This document shows, piece by piece, positions 1 to 9,367 of a stretch of 10,200 bases of DNA. The notes under the pieces are model-generated. The model saw nothing but the letters and a program-made list of their open reading frames with translations, did not search any database and was not told the DNA's origin. The stretch's first letter is position 1. Each line of letters begins with the position of its first letter. The stretch spans positions 1 through 10,200 of the forward strand of contig CALFXL010000036.1 of the NCBI GenBank assembly GCA_937958045.1. The letters run 5' to 3'. This DNA comes from an uncultured Opitutaceae bacterium. GTDB lineage: Bacteria > Verrucomicrobiota > Verrucomicrobiia > Opitutales > Opitutaceae. Made by a program: the position numbers and the translations under genes.

Positions 1-93
1 ATCCACCCGCCCCAGCGGCCATTGAGGCCACAGAGAAGGAGTCCCTTGGAATGAGTTCACCGATGCTGAATTTTTATACTGTGCTTGATGTGT
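1..93. other. Left-edge sequence without a supported gene
   Basis: This is the sequence beyond the stop codon of the minus-strand malic enzyme gene. One plus-strand frame is open from the window edge through position 236, and an AAGGAG motif lies 9 bases before its ATG at 51. However, that frame runs about 140 bases into the malic enzyme gene, and its translation becomes Arg/Ser-rich in the way antisense frames of GC-rich genes do. A small GGCC-5-GGCC inverted repeat lies near 18-30. I see no terminator with a T-run for the malic enzyme gene. Confidence 0.4.
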
Positions 94-1782
94 TCACCTA
101 TCTCCACCGGGCACGTAATCGCGATACACGGGTTCGAACATCCGCGCGCGAATGTCGGCTTCCAGGTCGTCAGGACGCGGCTGCGTCGTCAGACCCGAAC
201 GCCACGCTTCGTCGGCAACCGCGGTCGCGATCTTGAGCGATACCTCGCGGATGCCTGCGAGCGACGGACACACGCGTCCCACGGCCAGATCGTCGGCGGT
301 CACGCACGACGCGAGCGTTTCGGCGGCCACAAGCATCATCGCGTCGCTGATTTCGCGCGCACCGCAGGCGAGCGCGCCAAGGCCAAGACCGGGGAAAATA
401 TAGACATTGTTGCACTGCGCGGGCGCGAGCGTGCGGCCGTTGATATCCACCGGCGCGAACGGACTGCCGCTGGCAAAGACCGCGCGGCCGTCGGTTTCGC
501 GATACGCGGCCTCCGCGGTGCATTCGGCCTTCGAAGTCGGATTGGAAAGCGCGAAGACGATGGGCGTTTTATTGAACTCCGCCATGCGGCGAAGAATCCG
601 CGGCGTGAAAGCGCCGGGCATGCTGGCCACGCCGATGATCGCGGTGGGACGCAACACCTCGACCGCTTCTTCGAAACTCGCGATGCACGCGTGATCGTGC
701 GCGTAAGGACGCTTGTGCGCGGCGAGATTGCCCGGACGATTTTTCACGACGAGCCCTTGCGAATCGACGAACCAGCAACGCTGACGCGCCTCCGCTTCGG
801 GCAGGCCACGCGCGACCAACGCGGCGACGAGCAGATCGGCGATGCCGGTGCCCGCTTCGCCCGCACCAAGGAATAGCACGCGTTGCGATTCGAGCGTACC
901 GCCGGTGAGACGCAGCGCGCCAAACAAGCCTGCGAGCGTGACGGCAGCAGTGCCTTGGATGTCGTCGTTGAAACTGCAGACGCGCGTGCGGTTTTTCTGA
1001 AGCAGCGTGAAGGCGTTGTGATTGCCAAAATCCTCCCACTGCAGCAGCGCGTGCGGGAAGACGGTTTTCACCGCAGCCACAAACTCGTCCAAAAATTCGT
1101 CGTAAGCGGTGCCGCGCACACGACGTTGCGGGAGGCCGATGTAGAACGGATCGTTGTGAAGCGCTTCGTTGTCGGTGCCGGTGTCGAGCGTGATCGGCAG
1201 GCAGTACGAGGGATGCAGACCGGCGCACGCGGTGTAGAGCGCGAGTTTACCGACCGGAATGCCCATGCCGAGCGCTCCGAGATCGCCGAGACCGAGGATG
1301 CGTTCGCCATCCGTGACGACGATCATGCGCACATCGGGCACGGGCCAGTTGCGCAGGATTTCGGCGACGCGACCGCGTTCGCGGATGCTGATGAACAACC
1401 CGCGCGGACGACGGAAAATCGCGCCGTATTCGAGACACGCCTGGCCGACCGTCGGCGTATAAATGAGCGGCAGCATTTCCTCCACGTGATCCTGCAGCAG
1501 ACGGTAAAAGAGCGTCTCGTTGCGATTCTGCAGCGTGGTGAGGAAAATGTATTTCTCGAGCGGATCGGTTTTGCGGCGGAGGTTGCCGAGCACGCGGCGC
1601 ACCTGCTCTTCCATGGAAAAAATGCGCGGCGGCAACAAACCGCGCAGACCAAGCGCGTCGCGTTCGCGCTCAGTGAAGGCTGTGCCCTTGTTAAGCAAGG
1701 GATGCGCAAGCAACGCCGTGCCGCGCGGCCAAATCGCACCACCTGTGGAGGACAAACCGGAAAAGGAACCGATAACTGCCAT
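94..1782 (-). CDS. NAD(P)-dependent malic enzyme (oxaloacetate-decarboxylating type)
   Basis: This cytoplasmic enzyme oxidatively decarboxylates malate to pyruvate and CO2 with reduction of NAD or NADP. It links the TCA cycle to pyruvate. The 562 residues match the usual length of the large malic enzyme class, such as E. coli MaeA. The malic domain (about 80-262) carries YTPTVG with the catalytic Tyr108, TDGERILGLGDLG with Arg161, and IPVGKL with the catalytic Lys179. Metal ligands are Glu250 and Asp251 in QWEDFG and Asp274 in FNDDIQGT. The Rossmann domain has GAGEAGTG (306-313), followed by ALSNPTSKAE (411-420) and QCNNVYIFPGLGLG (457-470). All expected catalytic residues are present. Cofactor preference cannot be settled by eye, so no symbol is given. 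The ATG at 1782 keeps the normal N-terminal LLNKGTAFT segment (30-37), but it has no clear ribosome binding site. The gene stands alone on this strand. Confidence 0.96.
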   Translation of the reverse strand: MAVIGSFSGLSSTGGAIWPRGTALLAHPLLNKGTAFTERERDALGLRGLLPPRIFSMEEQVRRVLGNLRRKTDPLEKYIFLTTLQNRNETLFYRLLQDHVEEMLPLIYTPTVGQACLEYGAIFRRPRGLFISIRERGRVAEILRNWPVPDVRMIVVTDGERILGLGDLGALGMGIPVGKLALYTACAGLHPSYCLPITLDTGTDNEALHNDPFYIGLPQRRVRGTAYDEFLDEFVAAVKTVFPHALLQWEDFGNHNAFTLLQKNRTRVCSFNDDIQGTAAVTLAGLFGALRLTGGTLESQRVLFLGAGEAGTGIADLLVAALVARGLPEAEARQRCWFVDSQGLVVKNRPGNLAAHKRPYAHDHACIASFEEAVEVLRPTAIIGVASMPGAFTPRILRRMAEFNKTPIVFALSNPTSKAECTAEAAYRETDGRAVFASGSPFAPVDINGRTLAPAQCNNVYIFPGLGLGALACGAREISDAMMLVAAETLASCVTADDLAVGRVCPSLAGIREVSLKIATAVADEAWRSGLTTQPRPDDLEADIRARMFEPVYRDYVPGGDR

Positions 1783-1976
1783 CCTAGAAGACTAGCGAAA
1801 ATAAGGACACATCGACTCCGCATCCGTTGGCAGGAATGCAGCATTTTTCAGCTGATCCGCCGGTCGATGCGCATGACCAATAATGCCTGTATCCACCACG
1901 TCACTACGCGTGACCGGAAAACCGCGTTTCTTTTTTTCGTATCGTCAACCCAGCGACTCCCGCCAGAGATCGCAGC
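1783..1976. promoter_or_regulatory. Divergent intergenic region with two inverted repeats
   Basis: These 194 bases separate the malic enzyme gene (leftward) from the small gene at 1977 (rightward), so promoters for both should lie here. I found no pair of good -35 and -10 boxes in either direction. Two symmetrical sites are visible. One is GTCAC-TACGC-GTGAC at 1900-1914. The other is GGTC...GACC at 1862-1878, enclosing the perfect 8-base palindrome ATGCGCAT. A run of seven T lies at 1931-1937. Either inverted repeat could be an operator, but this is inferred only from symmetry and position. Confidence 0.3.
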
Positions 1977-2492
1977 ATGAGCATGCTTCTTGGATATCTT
2001 GGCCGCGAACGCGTCTCCGCCGCGCAGCTCGAACGTTTATACGAGCAAGGAAAAGCGCGGCCGGGATTCGCGACTGAAGTCGTCGCCGCGCTCGCGCAGC
2101 TCGATCCGGACATCGCTCATCGCGCGGTGTGGTTGTTGCGAAAACTCGCCGGTGAAACCCGGCTCGATGACGCGGCGATGCGGCGCGTGGTCGAATACAT
2201 CGATGCGTCCGGGCATTGGATTTTTCGTCTCACGCTCTGTCAGCTGTTCGCCGAAACGGATTGCCCGCGCGATGTTGCTGACGATGTGCGGGCGTTTCTG
2301 CGGAAAAACGTCGAAGATCGTCGCGTGATCATTCGCGCATGGGCGCTGACGGCGCTGATGCGCATGCCGCGCGAGCTCGTCAGCGAAAGCGAACGTCAGC
2401 AATTGTGGCGGGCCGCCGAGCGCGATCCGGCGAAATCGATGCAAGCGCGTCTGCGGCTGCTGAAACGTCGGCACGCCGCACGGCGTGCGTGA
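1977..2492 (+). CDS. Hypothetical helix-rich protein, possibly HEAT-repeat-like
   Basis: I do not recognise a named family. The 171-residue product has no signal peptide or membrane segment. It looks almost entirely alpha-helical, with several helices of regularly spaced Leu, Ala and Val. Segments around 46-60 (AHRAVWLLRKLAGE), 82-94 (IFRLTLCQLFAET) and 118-131 (IIRAWALTALMRMP) resemble helices of HEAT or Armadillo-type solenoids, where an Arg/Ala-containing helix recurs about every 35-40 residues. The C terminus (156-171) is strongly basic (RLRLLKRRHAARRA), which could suit nucleic acid or membrane contact, though this is a guess. Codon use matches the neighbouring genes and the frame is intact. 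The ATG at 1977 has only a weak AGAG upstream, and a second ATG follows at 1983. It converges on speA and is probably monocistronic. Its role is unknown. Confidence 0.75.
   Translation: MSMLLGYLGRERVSAAQLERLYEQGKARPGFATEVVAALAQLDPDIAHRAVWLLRKLAGETRLDDAAMRRVVEYIDASGHWIFRLTLCQLFAETDCPRDVADDVRAFLRKNVEDRRVIIRAWALTALMRMPRELVSESERQQLWRAAERDPAKSMQARLRLLKRRHAARRA
2471..2488. repeat. Short near-perfect inverted repeat at the 3' end of the small helical gene
   Basis: GCACGCCG-CA-CGGCGTGC forms an 8-bp stem (a 7-bp stem with a 4-base loop is more realistic). It covers the last basic codons of the gene ending at 2492. No T-run follows on the plus strand, so it would be a poor intrinsic terminator alone. 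It may stabilise or pause the transcript, or simply reflect GC-rich arginine codons. Confidence 0.4.
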
Positions 2493-2501
2493 TCAACGCG
2501 G

Positions 2502-2538
2502 GCATCGAAAAACACCGGCGCGCCGGAAAACGCGATGC
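2502..2538 (-). terminator. Candidate terminator-like inverted repeat between convergent genes
   Basis: The 50-base gap between the stops at 2492 and 2543 contains nested symmetry. An outer GCATCG/CGATGC pair (2502-2507, 2533-2538) encloses the perfect palindrome CCGGCGCGCCGG (2515-2526). A-rich flanks on the plus strand become a T-run on the minus strand. Read leftward from speA, the palindrome is followed by TGTTTTTCG, which fits a weak intrinsic terminator for speA. The inner hairpin is only 4 bp with a 4-base loop, so termination may depend on the outer pairing. Some effect on the converging transcript is possible. Confidence 0.4.
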
Positions 2539-2542
2539 GGGC

Positions 2543-4492
<1,950 letters not shown>

Positions 4493-4589
4493 AAGAGGAG
4501 GTGGAAGACGACTGGGTTAATGGCTTGCTTTCGCAGAGCGGGATTCGGTTTAGTCCGCATTTCTTTTTCAAAATCCACAACAATCAACG
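4493..4589. promoter_or_regulatory. Divergent region between speA and yajC
   Basis: These 97 bases must carry the start signals of both speA (leftward) and the yajC-secDF run (rightward). The best rightward candidate is TTGCTT (4525-4530), an 18-base spacer and TTTAGT (4549-4554), which is a weak match. No convincing leftward promoter was found. A strong purine tract AAGAGGAGGTGG (4493-4504) looks like a Shine-Dalgarno site on the plus strand. It lies about 90 bases before yajC and antisense to the speA leader, so it does not serve either start in an obvious way. Confidence 0.3.
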
Positions 4590-4934
4590 ATGAAAATAGC
4601 ACCGCTTGCCGACACTTCCACGCTCGTCTTCGCTCAAGCCGCCCCAGGCGGCCAGCCCAATGCTCTGATGAGCCTCCTGCCGATGATCCTTATTTTCGGC
4701 GCGATGTACTTTTTCATGATCGCTCCGCAGCGCAAGAAGCAGAAAGAGCACCAGAAGATGCTCGATTCGCTGAGCACGGGCGACGAGATCGTCACCACCG
4801 GCGGCATCTACGGCGAAATCACCAACAAGAAGGACGACCGTTTCGTCGTGCGCATCGCCGATAACACCAAGGTCGAAATCGCCAAGGGCTTCATCCACGC
4901 GCTCGTTCGCAAAGCCGGCGAAGAGCGTAAGTAA
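4590..4934 (+). CDS. yajC: Preprotein translocase subunit YajC
   Basis: YajC is the small inner-membrane partner of SecD and SecF in the accessory complex of the SecYEG translocon. The 114 residues have the family architecture. A short N-terminal segment that may face outward is followed by one membrane helix (about 27-44, LMSLLPMILIFGAMYFFMIA). Then comes the basic APQRKKQKEHQKM stretch (45-57) and a small beta-rich domain with the family signature LSTGDEIVTTGGIYGEI (61-77). The Ala/Gly/Pro-rich segment before the helix is typical. The ATG at 4590 gives the standard length, but no Shine-Dalgarno motif precedes it (upstream reads ACAACAATCAACG). It heads a rightward run and lies 111 bases before secDF, with a strong hairpin between them. 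Confidence 0.95.
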   Translation: MKIAPLADTSTLVFAQAAPGGQPNALMSLLPMILIFGAMYFFMIAPQRKKQKEHQKMLDSLSTGDEIVTTGGIYGEITNKKDDRFVVRIADNTKVEIAKGFIHALVRKAGEERK

Positions 4935-4956
4935 GCTGCAACGCGCACTTGCCTCC

Positions 4957-4996
4957 CGTGAAATCGCGGTGCTGCATGCCGCACTGCGATTTCGCG
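4957..4996 (+). promoter_or_regulatory. Strong RNA hairpin in the yajC-secDF spacer
   Basis: CGTGAAATCGCGGTGC (4957-4972) pairs with GCACTGCGATTTCGCG (4981-4996). This gives a 16-bp stem around an 8-base loop with no bulges. Fourteen pairs are Watson-Crick and two (4959-4994 and 4968-4985) are G-U in the plus-strand RNA. The same positions would be A-C mismatches in a minus-strand RNA, so the structure suits the yajC-secDF transcript. No T-run follows directly; the nearest (5027-5031) is about 30 bases on. It could be a partial terminator, an mRNA processing or stability element, or a leader that adjusts secDF relative to yajC. Which of these applies is not visible. Confidence 0.6.
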
Positions 4997-5045
4997 TCTG
5001 CGCTTCGCCCCGCGCGCCCTCTCCCCTTTTTAACCCTGACTCAAC

Positions 5046-7586
5046 ATGTTCAAACGCAACTTGTGGAAGCTGACCATCAGCTTCGCTATCGTGCTATGGG
5101 CCATCGTCCATCTGGTGCCCTTCCAAGACCAGGATTTCGCGACTTTTGTCACGGACCAGGCCAGCGCCAAGAAGACGGAATTTAAGGCCATCATCCAGGA
5201 GGCTCGCGAACGCGAAGCCACCGACAAGGCCCCCAGCGTTTTTGTCGCCCTCAAGCAGATCGCCGCGGAGCGGAATCTCGATCTGGCAAAAGAATTTTTC
5301 CCGCACCTCAACCTCGGCGACATCAAGAATCCCGATCGCCGCAACAAGATCCTCCTCGATCACCTCCTCAAGGAGTCCAAGAGCAAGCTCCAGCTCGGTC
5401 TCGACCTGAAAGGCGGCGTCGCCTTCACCCTCGAGCTCGATCAAAAGGCCCTCGCCGAGCTCACTTCCGATCTCCGCGAGGAGAAGGTCAAACACGCCAT
5501 CTCCATCATCAGCGACCGTATCAACGGTCTCGGCGTCGCTGAACCGATCGTGCGCGCCATCGGCGAGAACCGCATCGAGGTCCAGCTCCCCGGCGTCAAC
5601 ACCAAGGACAACCCCGAGGTACTCGAAACCGTCAAAAAGCCCGCCCGCCTCGAATTCCGTCTCGTCGCCCAAGGCACCAGCGGCATGGCCCAGCCCCCGC
5701 CTCCCGGCGCGATTCCGCCCGGCCATGAGGTCCTCGTCGAAGAGCGTGAAAATCACACCACCGGCGAGATCCAGAATCTCTATTACATCGTCAAACGCGT
5801 GCCCGAAATGGTCGGCGACGGCGTGCAAGACGCTTCCGCCCGCGTCGACGAATACGGCCGTTATCAAATCCATCTGGCCTTCAACGACGCCGGCAAACGC
5901 CAGTTCGCCGACGTCACCACGGCCAATGTCGGTCGCCAGCTCGCGATCGTGCTCGACGGCAAACTTTCCTCCGCGCCCAATATCAACGAGCCGATCACCG
6001 GCGGCAGCGCGTCCATCACCGGCAACTTCACCCAACGTGAAGCGCTCGACCTCGCCAACGTGCTAAACAACCCGCTCGACGTGCCGCTCACCGTTGTCGA
6101 GCAGTACGAGGTCGGCCCCACCCTCGCGACCGATGCCGTCGCCAGCGGTCGTCTGTCGTTCATCATCAGCACCTCGCTCACCATCGCGTTCGTGCTGTTG
6201 TTCTACAGCATCGGCGGTGTCATCGCCGCGATCGGCATGGGCGTGAACGTCCTCGTGACCCTCGCCGTCATGTCCACGCTCGGCGCCACGCTTTCGATGC
6301 CCGGTATCGCCGGTATCGTGCTGACGCTCGCAATGTCCGTCGACTCGAACATCCTCATCTTCGAGCGCATGAAGGAAGAGTTGAAGCTCGGCAAATCGCT
6401 CGCGAGCTCGCTCGAGGCCGGCTTCGAAAAAGCCTGGTCCGCCATCATCGACTCCAACCTCACCACGCTGATGGTCGGTCTGATCATGATCACCCTCGGC
6501 ACCGGTCCGGTGAAGGGCTTCGGTATCACGCTCTCGATCGGTATCTTCACCACGATGTTCGCCGCCGTGGTGGTGACGAAGCTCATCATGGAGTTCCTCA
6601 TCCTCCCCGGCGTGATCAAGCGCCTGCCGATGGTCTCCATCCTCCAGAACACCAAGATCGATTTCCTCAAGTACGCGAAACCCGCCTTCATCCTCTCTTG
6701 GGTGGTGGTGCTCCTCAGCCTCGGCTTCGTCGCTTATAAAGGAAAGGATGTCTACGGCATCGACTTCGTCGGTGGCGACACGGTCACGCTCTCGTACGAA
6801 AAACGTCTTGATGTCGGCACCCTGCGCGCCGCCGCCGAGAGAGCCGGCTTCGCCGACACCGTTTTCGCTTATCAGAAACAGATCGGTAGCGACGCCGAGG
6901 CGCTCAAGGCCACCACACGCTTCGATCAAGGCGCGGGCCTCGTCGCCGCGCTGCAACAGGCGTATCCCGACGCGAAATTTGCCTCCCAAGGCGAGACCCG
7001 CATCGGCCCCTCCGTCGGTGCCGAGATTCAACGCAATGCTTTCTGGTCCATGTTCTGGGCATTGCTGCTGATCATGGCGTACGTCGCCTTCCGCTTTGAA
7101 ATCGGTTACGGTATCGGCGCGGTGCTTTCGACGCTACACGACTTGCTGATCACCATCGGCCTGTTCGTGGTGTTCGGCCGCGAATTCAACGCCTCGATGG
7201 TCGCGGCCATTCTGCTCATCGCCGGTTATTCGATTAACGATACCATCGTTATCTTCGACCGTATCCGCGAAGAACTCCGTCTCAATCCCGAGACAAAGCT
7301 CCGCGACATCGTCAACCGCTCCATCAATCTCACGCTGTCCCGCACCGTTATCACCGGCGGTACCACCCTCCTCACCGCCATCACGCTGATCCTGATCACC
7401 ACGGGCGAGGTGAACGACATCGCCTTCACCCTCCTCATCGGTGTCATCACCGGCACCTTCTCCTCGCTGTTCATCGCCTGCCCGATCTTCTACTGGTGGC
7501 ACAAGGGCGACCGTAAGCACGTGGAGAAGCATCAGGACGTGAAGCCCGTGTATGAATGGGCCGGCACGAGCAAGGCCTCTGAATAA
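5046..7586 (+). CDS. secDF: Protein translocase subunit SecDF (SecD-SecF fusion)
   Basis: SecDF is the inner-membrane, proton-driven accessory of SecYEG that pulls exported proteins across the membrane. The 846 residues join SecD (about 1-530) and SecF (about 535-846) in one chain. The SecD half has a first membrane helix (8-24), a charged helical stretch (30-112), then KLQLGLDLKGGV (114-125), SDRINGLGVAEPIV (156-169) and RIEVQLPGV (176-184). A Pro-rich loop lies at 216-226, followed by the five-helix bundle with GIVLTLAMSVDSNILIFER (423-441), holding the membrane Asp433. The SecF half shows a helix near 546-563, GIDFVGGDTVTL (571-582), SVGAEI (656-661), GYSINDTIVIFDRIREEL (727-744) with Asp732, and SRTVITGGTTLLT (765-777). 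Both membrane aspartates linked to proton transfer in the family are present. The ATG at 5046 follows a C/T-rich leader and has no Shine-Dalgarno motif. Fused SecDF occurs in several phyla. Confidence 0.97.
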   Translation: MFKRNLWKLTISFAIVLWAIVHLVPFQDQDFATFVTDQASAKKTEFKAIIQEAREREATDKAPSVFVALKQIAAERNLDLAKEFFPHLNLGDIKNPDRRNKILLDHLLKESKSKLQLGLDLKGGVAFTLELDQKALAELTSDLREEKVKHAISIISDRINGLGVAEPIVRAIGENRIEVQLPGVNTKDNPEVLETVKKPARLEFRLVAQGTSGMAQPPPPGAIPPGHEVLVEERENHTTGEIQNLYYIVKRVPEMVGDGVQDASARVDEYGRYQIHLAFNDAGKRQFADVTTANVGRQLAIVLDGKLSSAPNINEPITGGSASITGNFTQREALDLANVLNNPLDVPLTVVEQYEVGPTLATDAVASGRLSFIISTSLTIAFVLLFYSIGGVIAAIGMGVNVLVTLAVMSTLGATLSMPGIAGIVLTLAMSVDSNILIFERMKEELKLGKSLASSLEAGFEKAWSAIIDSNLTTLMVGLIMITLGTGPVKGFGITLSIGIFTTMFAAVVVTKLIMEFLILPGVIKRLPMVSILQNTKIDFLKYAKPAFILSWVVVLLSLGFVAYKGKDVYGIDFVGGDTVTLSYEKRLDVGTLRAAAERAGFADTVFAYQKQIGSDAEALKATTRFDQGAGLVAALQQAYPDAKFASQGETRIGPSVGAEIQRNAFWSMFWALLLIMAYVAFRFEIGYGIGAVLSTLHDLLITIGLFVVFGREFNASMVAAILLIAGYSINDTIVIFDRIREELRLNPETKLRDIVNRSINLTLSRTVITGGTTLLTAITLILITTGEVNDIAFTLLIGVITGTFSSLFIACPIFYWWHKGDRKHVEKHQDVKPVYEWAGTSKASE

Positions 7587-7591
7587 TGCCT

Positions 7592-7635
7592 CGGGAGCGA
7601 TGACGCGCGGTGACCGCACCGCCGCGTCGCTCCCA
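7592..7635 (+). repeat. Long foldback after secDF, terminator-like, with CGGGAGCG/CGCTCCCA ends
   Basis: GGGAGCG (7593-7599) pairs with CGCTCCC (7628-7634). Inside, ACGC pairs with GCGT (7603-7606, 7624-7627) and GCGGTG with CACCGC (7607-7612, 7617-7622), closing on the loop ACCG. That is 17 base pairs with a 3-base and a 1-base bulge. The sequence AGGCCTTTTGGG follows, giving a short four-T run, so it may act as a weak intrinsic terminator or attenuator between secDF and recJ. Its outer 8 bases on each side recur in the palindrome at 10042-10100, suggesting a dispersed repeat family. Confidence 0.6.
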
Positions 7636-7648
7636 GGCCTTTTGGGTC

Positions 7649-9367
7649 ATGCGCTGGACTCATACACCGTTCCCAGCCGATCAAATCGAAGCATTAAGTC
7701 GCAAGGCAGGCATCAGCCAGGTCCTTGCCGAGCTCCTGTGCCGTTGTGGTATCACCACCTCTGAGGACGCGCACCGCTTCCTGCATCCGAGCCTGAGCGA
7801 ACTCAACGATCCGTTCCTGCTTCACAACATCGAAGCCGGAGCCAGTCGACTGCGCGCAGCCATCGCCGCGCGCGAAGACATCGTCGTGCTCGGCGATTAC
7901 GATGTCGATGGTGTGAGCAGCACCGCGCTCCTCGTCAGCATCCTGCGTCGCTTCGGCCTGCATCCGCGCTTCATCGTGCCGCGTCGCATGGAAGACGGTT
8001 ACGGTCTTTCACGCAGCGCCATCGATCGCGCGCTTGAACTCGGCAAACCGCGCCTGTTCATCGCGCTGGATTGCGGCACCAACTCGCACGAAGAAGTCCA
8101 GTACTTGCTCGACCAAGGCATCGACGTGCTCGTGGTCGATCACCACCGCTCCAAGGAGCGCACGCTGGAGCGCGGCATCCTGATCAATCCGCACGTGTAT
8201 CCAGTCGGTGGAGACGAACCGTGGCGGCACCTTTGCACCGTCGGTCTCGTCTTCAAACTCGCGCACGGCCTGCTCAAACAACTTCGCGCGGAAAACCACC
8301 CGGTCGCCTTCCGCATCAAGTTGCGCGAATACCTCGATCTCGTCGCGCTCGGCACCGTCGCCGATCTCGTGCCACTTCACGGCGAGAATCGCATCCTCGC
8401 CAAACAAGGTCTCAAAATTCTCCAGACCACGCAGCGGCCCGGTCTGCGCGCGTTGATGCAGATCGCGGGTGTGAAACGCGAACACGAGATCATGCCGGTG
8501 GACATCTCCTTCCGCCTCGGTCCGCGCATCAACGCTTCCGGCCGTCTCGCCGACGCCGCCCTTTCCGTCGAGCTCATGCTCAGCGACGACGAGCGTTTTT
8601 GTAACGAAACCGCGCAGCAGCTCGACGTCTTCAACCGCGAGCGTCAGGACATCGAACGCCTCATCACGGAAGAAGCCGAGCGTTTGATCGAAACGCAATT
8701 CGCCGACTGGCCGGGCATCGTGCTCTACGGCGAAAACTGGCATCCCGGCGTCGTCGGCATCGTCGCCGGTCGCGTGACCCGCAAATACAACCGTCCGTGC
8801 GTCGTCCTCGGCAACGAGGGCGAACTCGCCAAAGGCTCCGGCCGCAGTATCGACGGCATCAATCTCGTCGATGCGCTCGGCACGTGCAGCGATCATCTGC
8901 GCAGTTGGGGCGGTCACCCGATGGCCGTCGGTGTTTCCATCGAGAAAAGCCGGCTCGAAGATTTCCGCACTTACTTCGCCGAAGCGGTCCGCCGTCTCGC
9001 CGGCAGCGATCTCCACGAGCGTCGTCTCGATCTCGCCGCGTGGCTCACGCCCGACCAGGTGCGCGAGCGTTTGATGGACGAAATTTGTTCGCTGCATCCG
9101 TTCGGCCAGGGAAATCCCGAGCCCGTTTTCGGCATCCGCGGCGTCGTGCTGCGTCAGCGGCCGGATGTCTTCAAGGGCCAGCATTTCCGGTTCAACTTCG
9201 ATGATCCGCGCGGACGTCGCCTCTTCGGCGTCGCGTGGAAAATGGCCGATCGCATCCCGCCCGTGGGCGAGCCGCTGGATCTCGCGGTCGAGCTCACGTG
9301 GAATTTCTTCAACGATCGCAAGCTGCTCCAACTCGAGTTGATCGATTGGCGTCTTGCACAAGGTTGA
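7649..9367 (+). CDS. recJ: Single-stranded-DNA-specific exonuclease RecJ
   Basis: RecJ degrades single-stranded DNA 5' to 3' in recombination, mismatch and base excision repair, using two metal ions in a DHH-family active site. From the ATG at 7649 the product has 572 residues, normal for RecJ. Motifs in order are GDYDVDGVSS (82-91), LDCGTN (140-145), VVDHHRS (162-168), LGTVADLVPLHGENR (234-248), GPRINASGRL (291-300), NWHPGVVGIVAGR (363-375, DHHA1 domain), KGSGRSIDG (395-403), WGGHPMAVG (420-428) and HPFGQGNPEPVF (483-494). The acidic and DHH catalytic residues are all present. The frame is open to a GTG at 7610, but that codon lies inside the hairpin after secDF, and the extra 13 residues show nothing conserved. 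MRWTHTPF looks like a usual RecJ N terminus, so I chose the ATG. It follows secDF by 62 bases on the same strand. Confidence 0.96.
   Translation: MRWTHTPFPADQIEALSRKAGISQVLAELLCRCGITTSEDAHRFLHPSLSELNDPFLLHNIEAGASRLRAAIAAREDIVVLGDYDVDGVSSTALLVSILRRFGLHPRFIVPRRMEDGYGLSRSAIDRALELGKPRLFIALDCGTNSHEEVQYLLDQGIDVLVVDHHRSKERTLERGILINPHVYPVGGDEPWRHLCTVGLVFKLAHGLLKQLRAENHPVAFRIKLREYLDLVALGTVADLVPLHGENRILAKQGLKILQTTQRPGLRALMQIAGVKREHEIMPVDISFRLGPRINASGRLADAALSVELMLSDDERFCNETAQQLDVFNRERQDIERLITEEAERLIETQFADWPGIVLYGENWHPGVVGIVAGRVTRKYNRPCVVLGNEGELAKGSGRSIDGINLVDALGTCSDHLRSWGGHPMAVGVSIEKSRLEDFRTYFAEAVRRLAGSDLHERRLDLAAWLTPDQVRERLMDEICSLHPFGQGNPEPVFGIRGVVLRQRPDVFKGQHFRFNFDDPRGRRLFGVAWKMADRIPPVGEPLDLAVELTWNFFNDRKLLQLELIDWRLAQG

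Noticed and set aside
51..236. Plus-strand ORF at the left edge with an AAGGAG motif before its ATG
   Set aside because: Most of it lies antisense to the malic enzyme C terminus and the predicted sequence is low-complexity Arg/Ser. It could only be real as the tail of a gene outside the window.
883..1980. Long plus-strand open frame (365 codons) opposite the malic enzyme gene, plus another at 85-876
   Set aside because: They are antisense to a gene with complete catalytic motifs. Their Arg/Ala/Glu/His-rich translations are what GC-rich antisense frames produce, and no family motif is visible.
4520..4864. Plus-strand frame beginning at ATG 4520 after an AGGAGG-like tract
   Set aside because: The tract is too far from the ATG for a normal Shine-Dalgarno site, and the frame overlaps yajC in another register with Arg/His-rich sequence.
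4949..5185. Possible small leader peptide (78 codons) between yajC and secDF, considered as a Sec-arrest peptide
   Set aside because: It starts at a TTG, has no signal-peptide-like hydrophobic segment or known arrest motif, and runs 140 bases into secDF. The hairpin explains the spacer better.
5094..7031. Two long minus-strand frames (5094-6035, 313 codons; 6063-7031, 322 codons) opposite secDF
   Set aside because: They mirror conserved SecDF membrane and periplasmic regions and have Gly/Asp/Glu/His-rich sequence with no motif.
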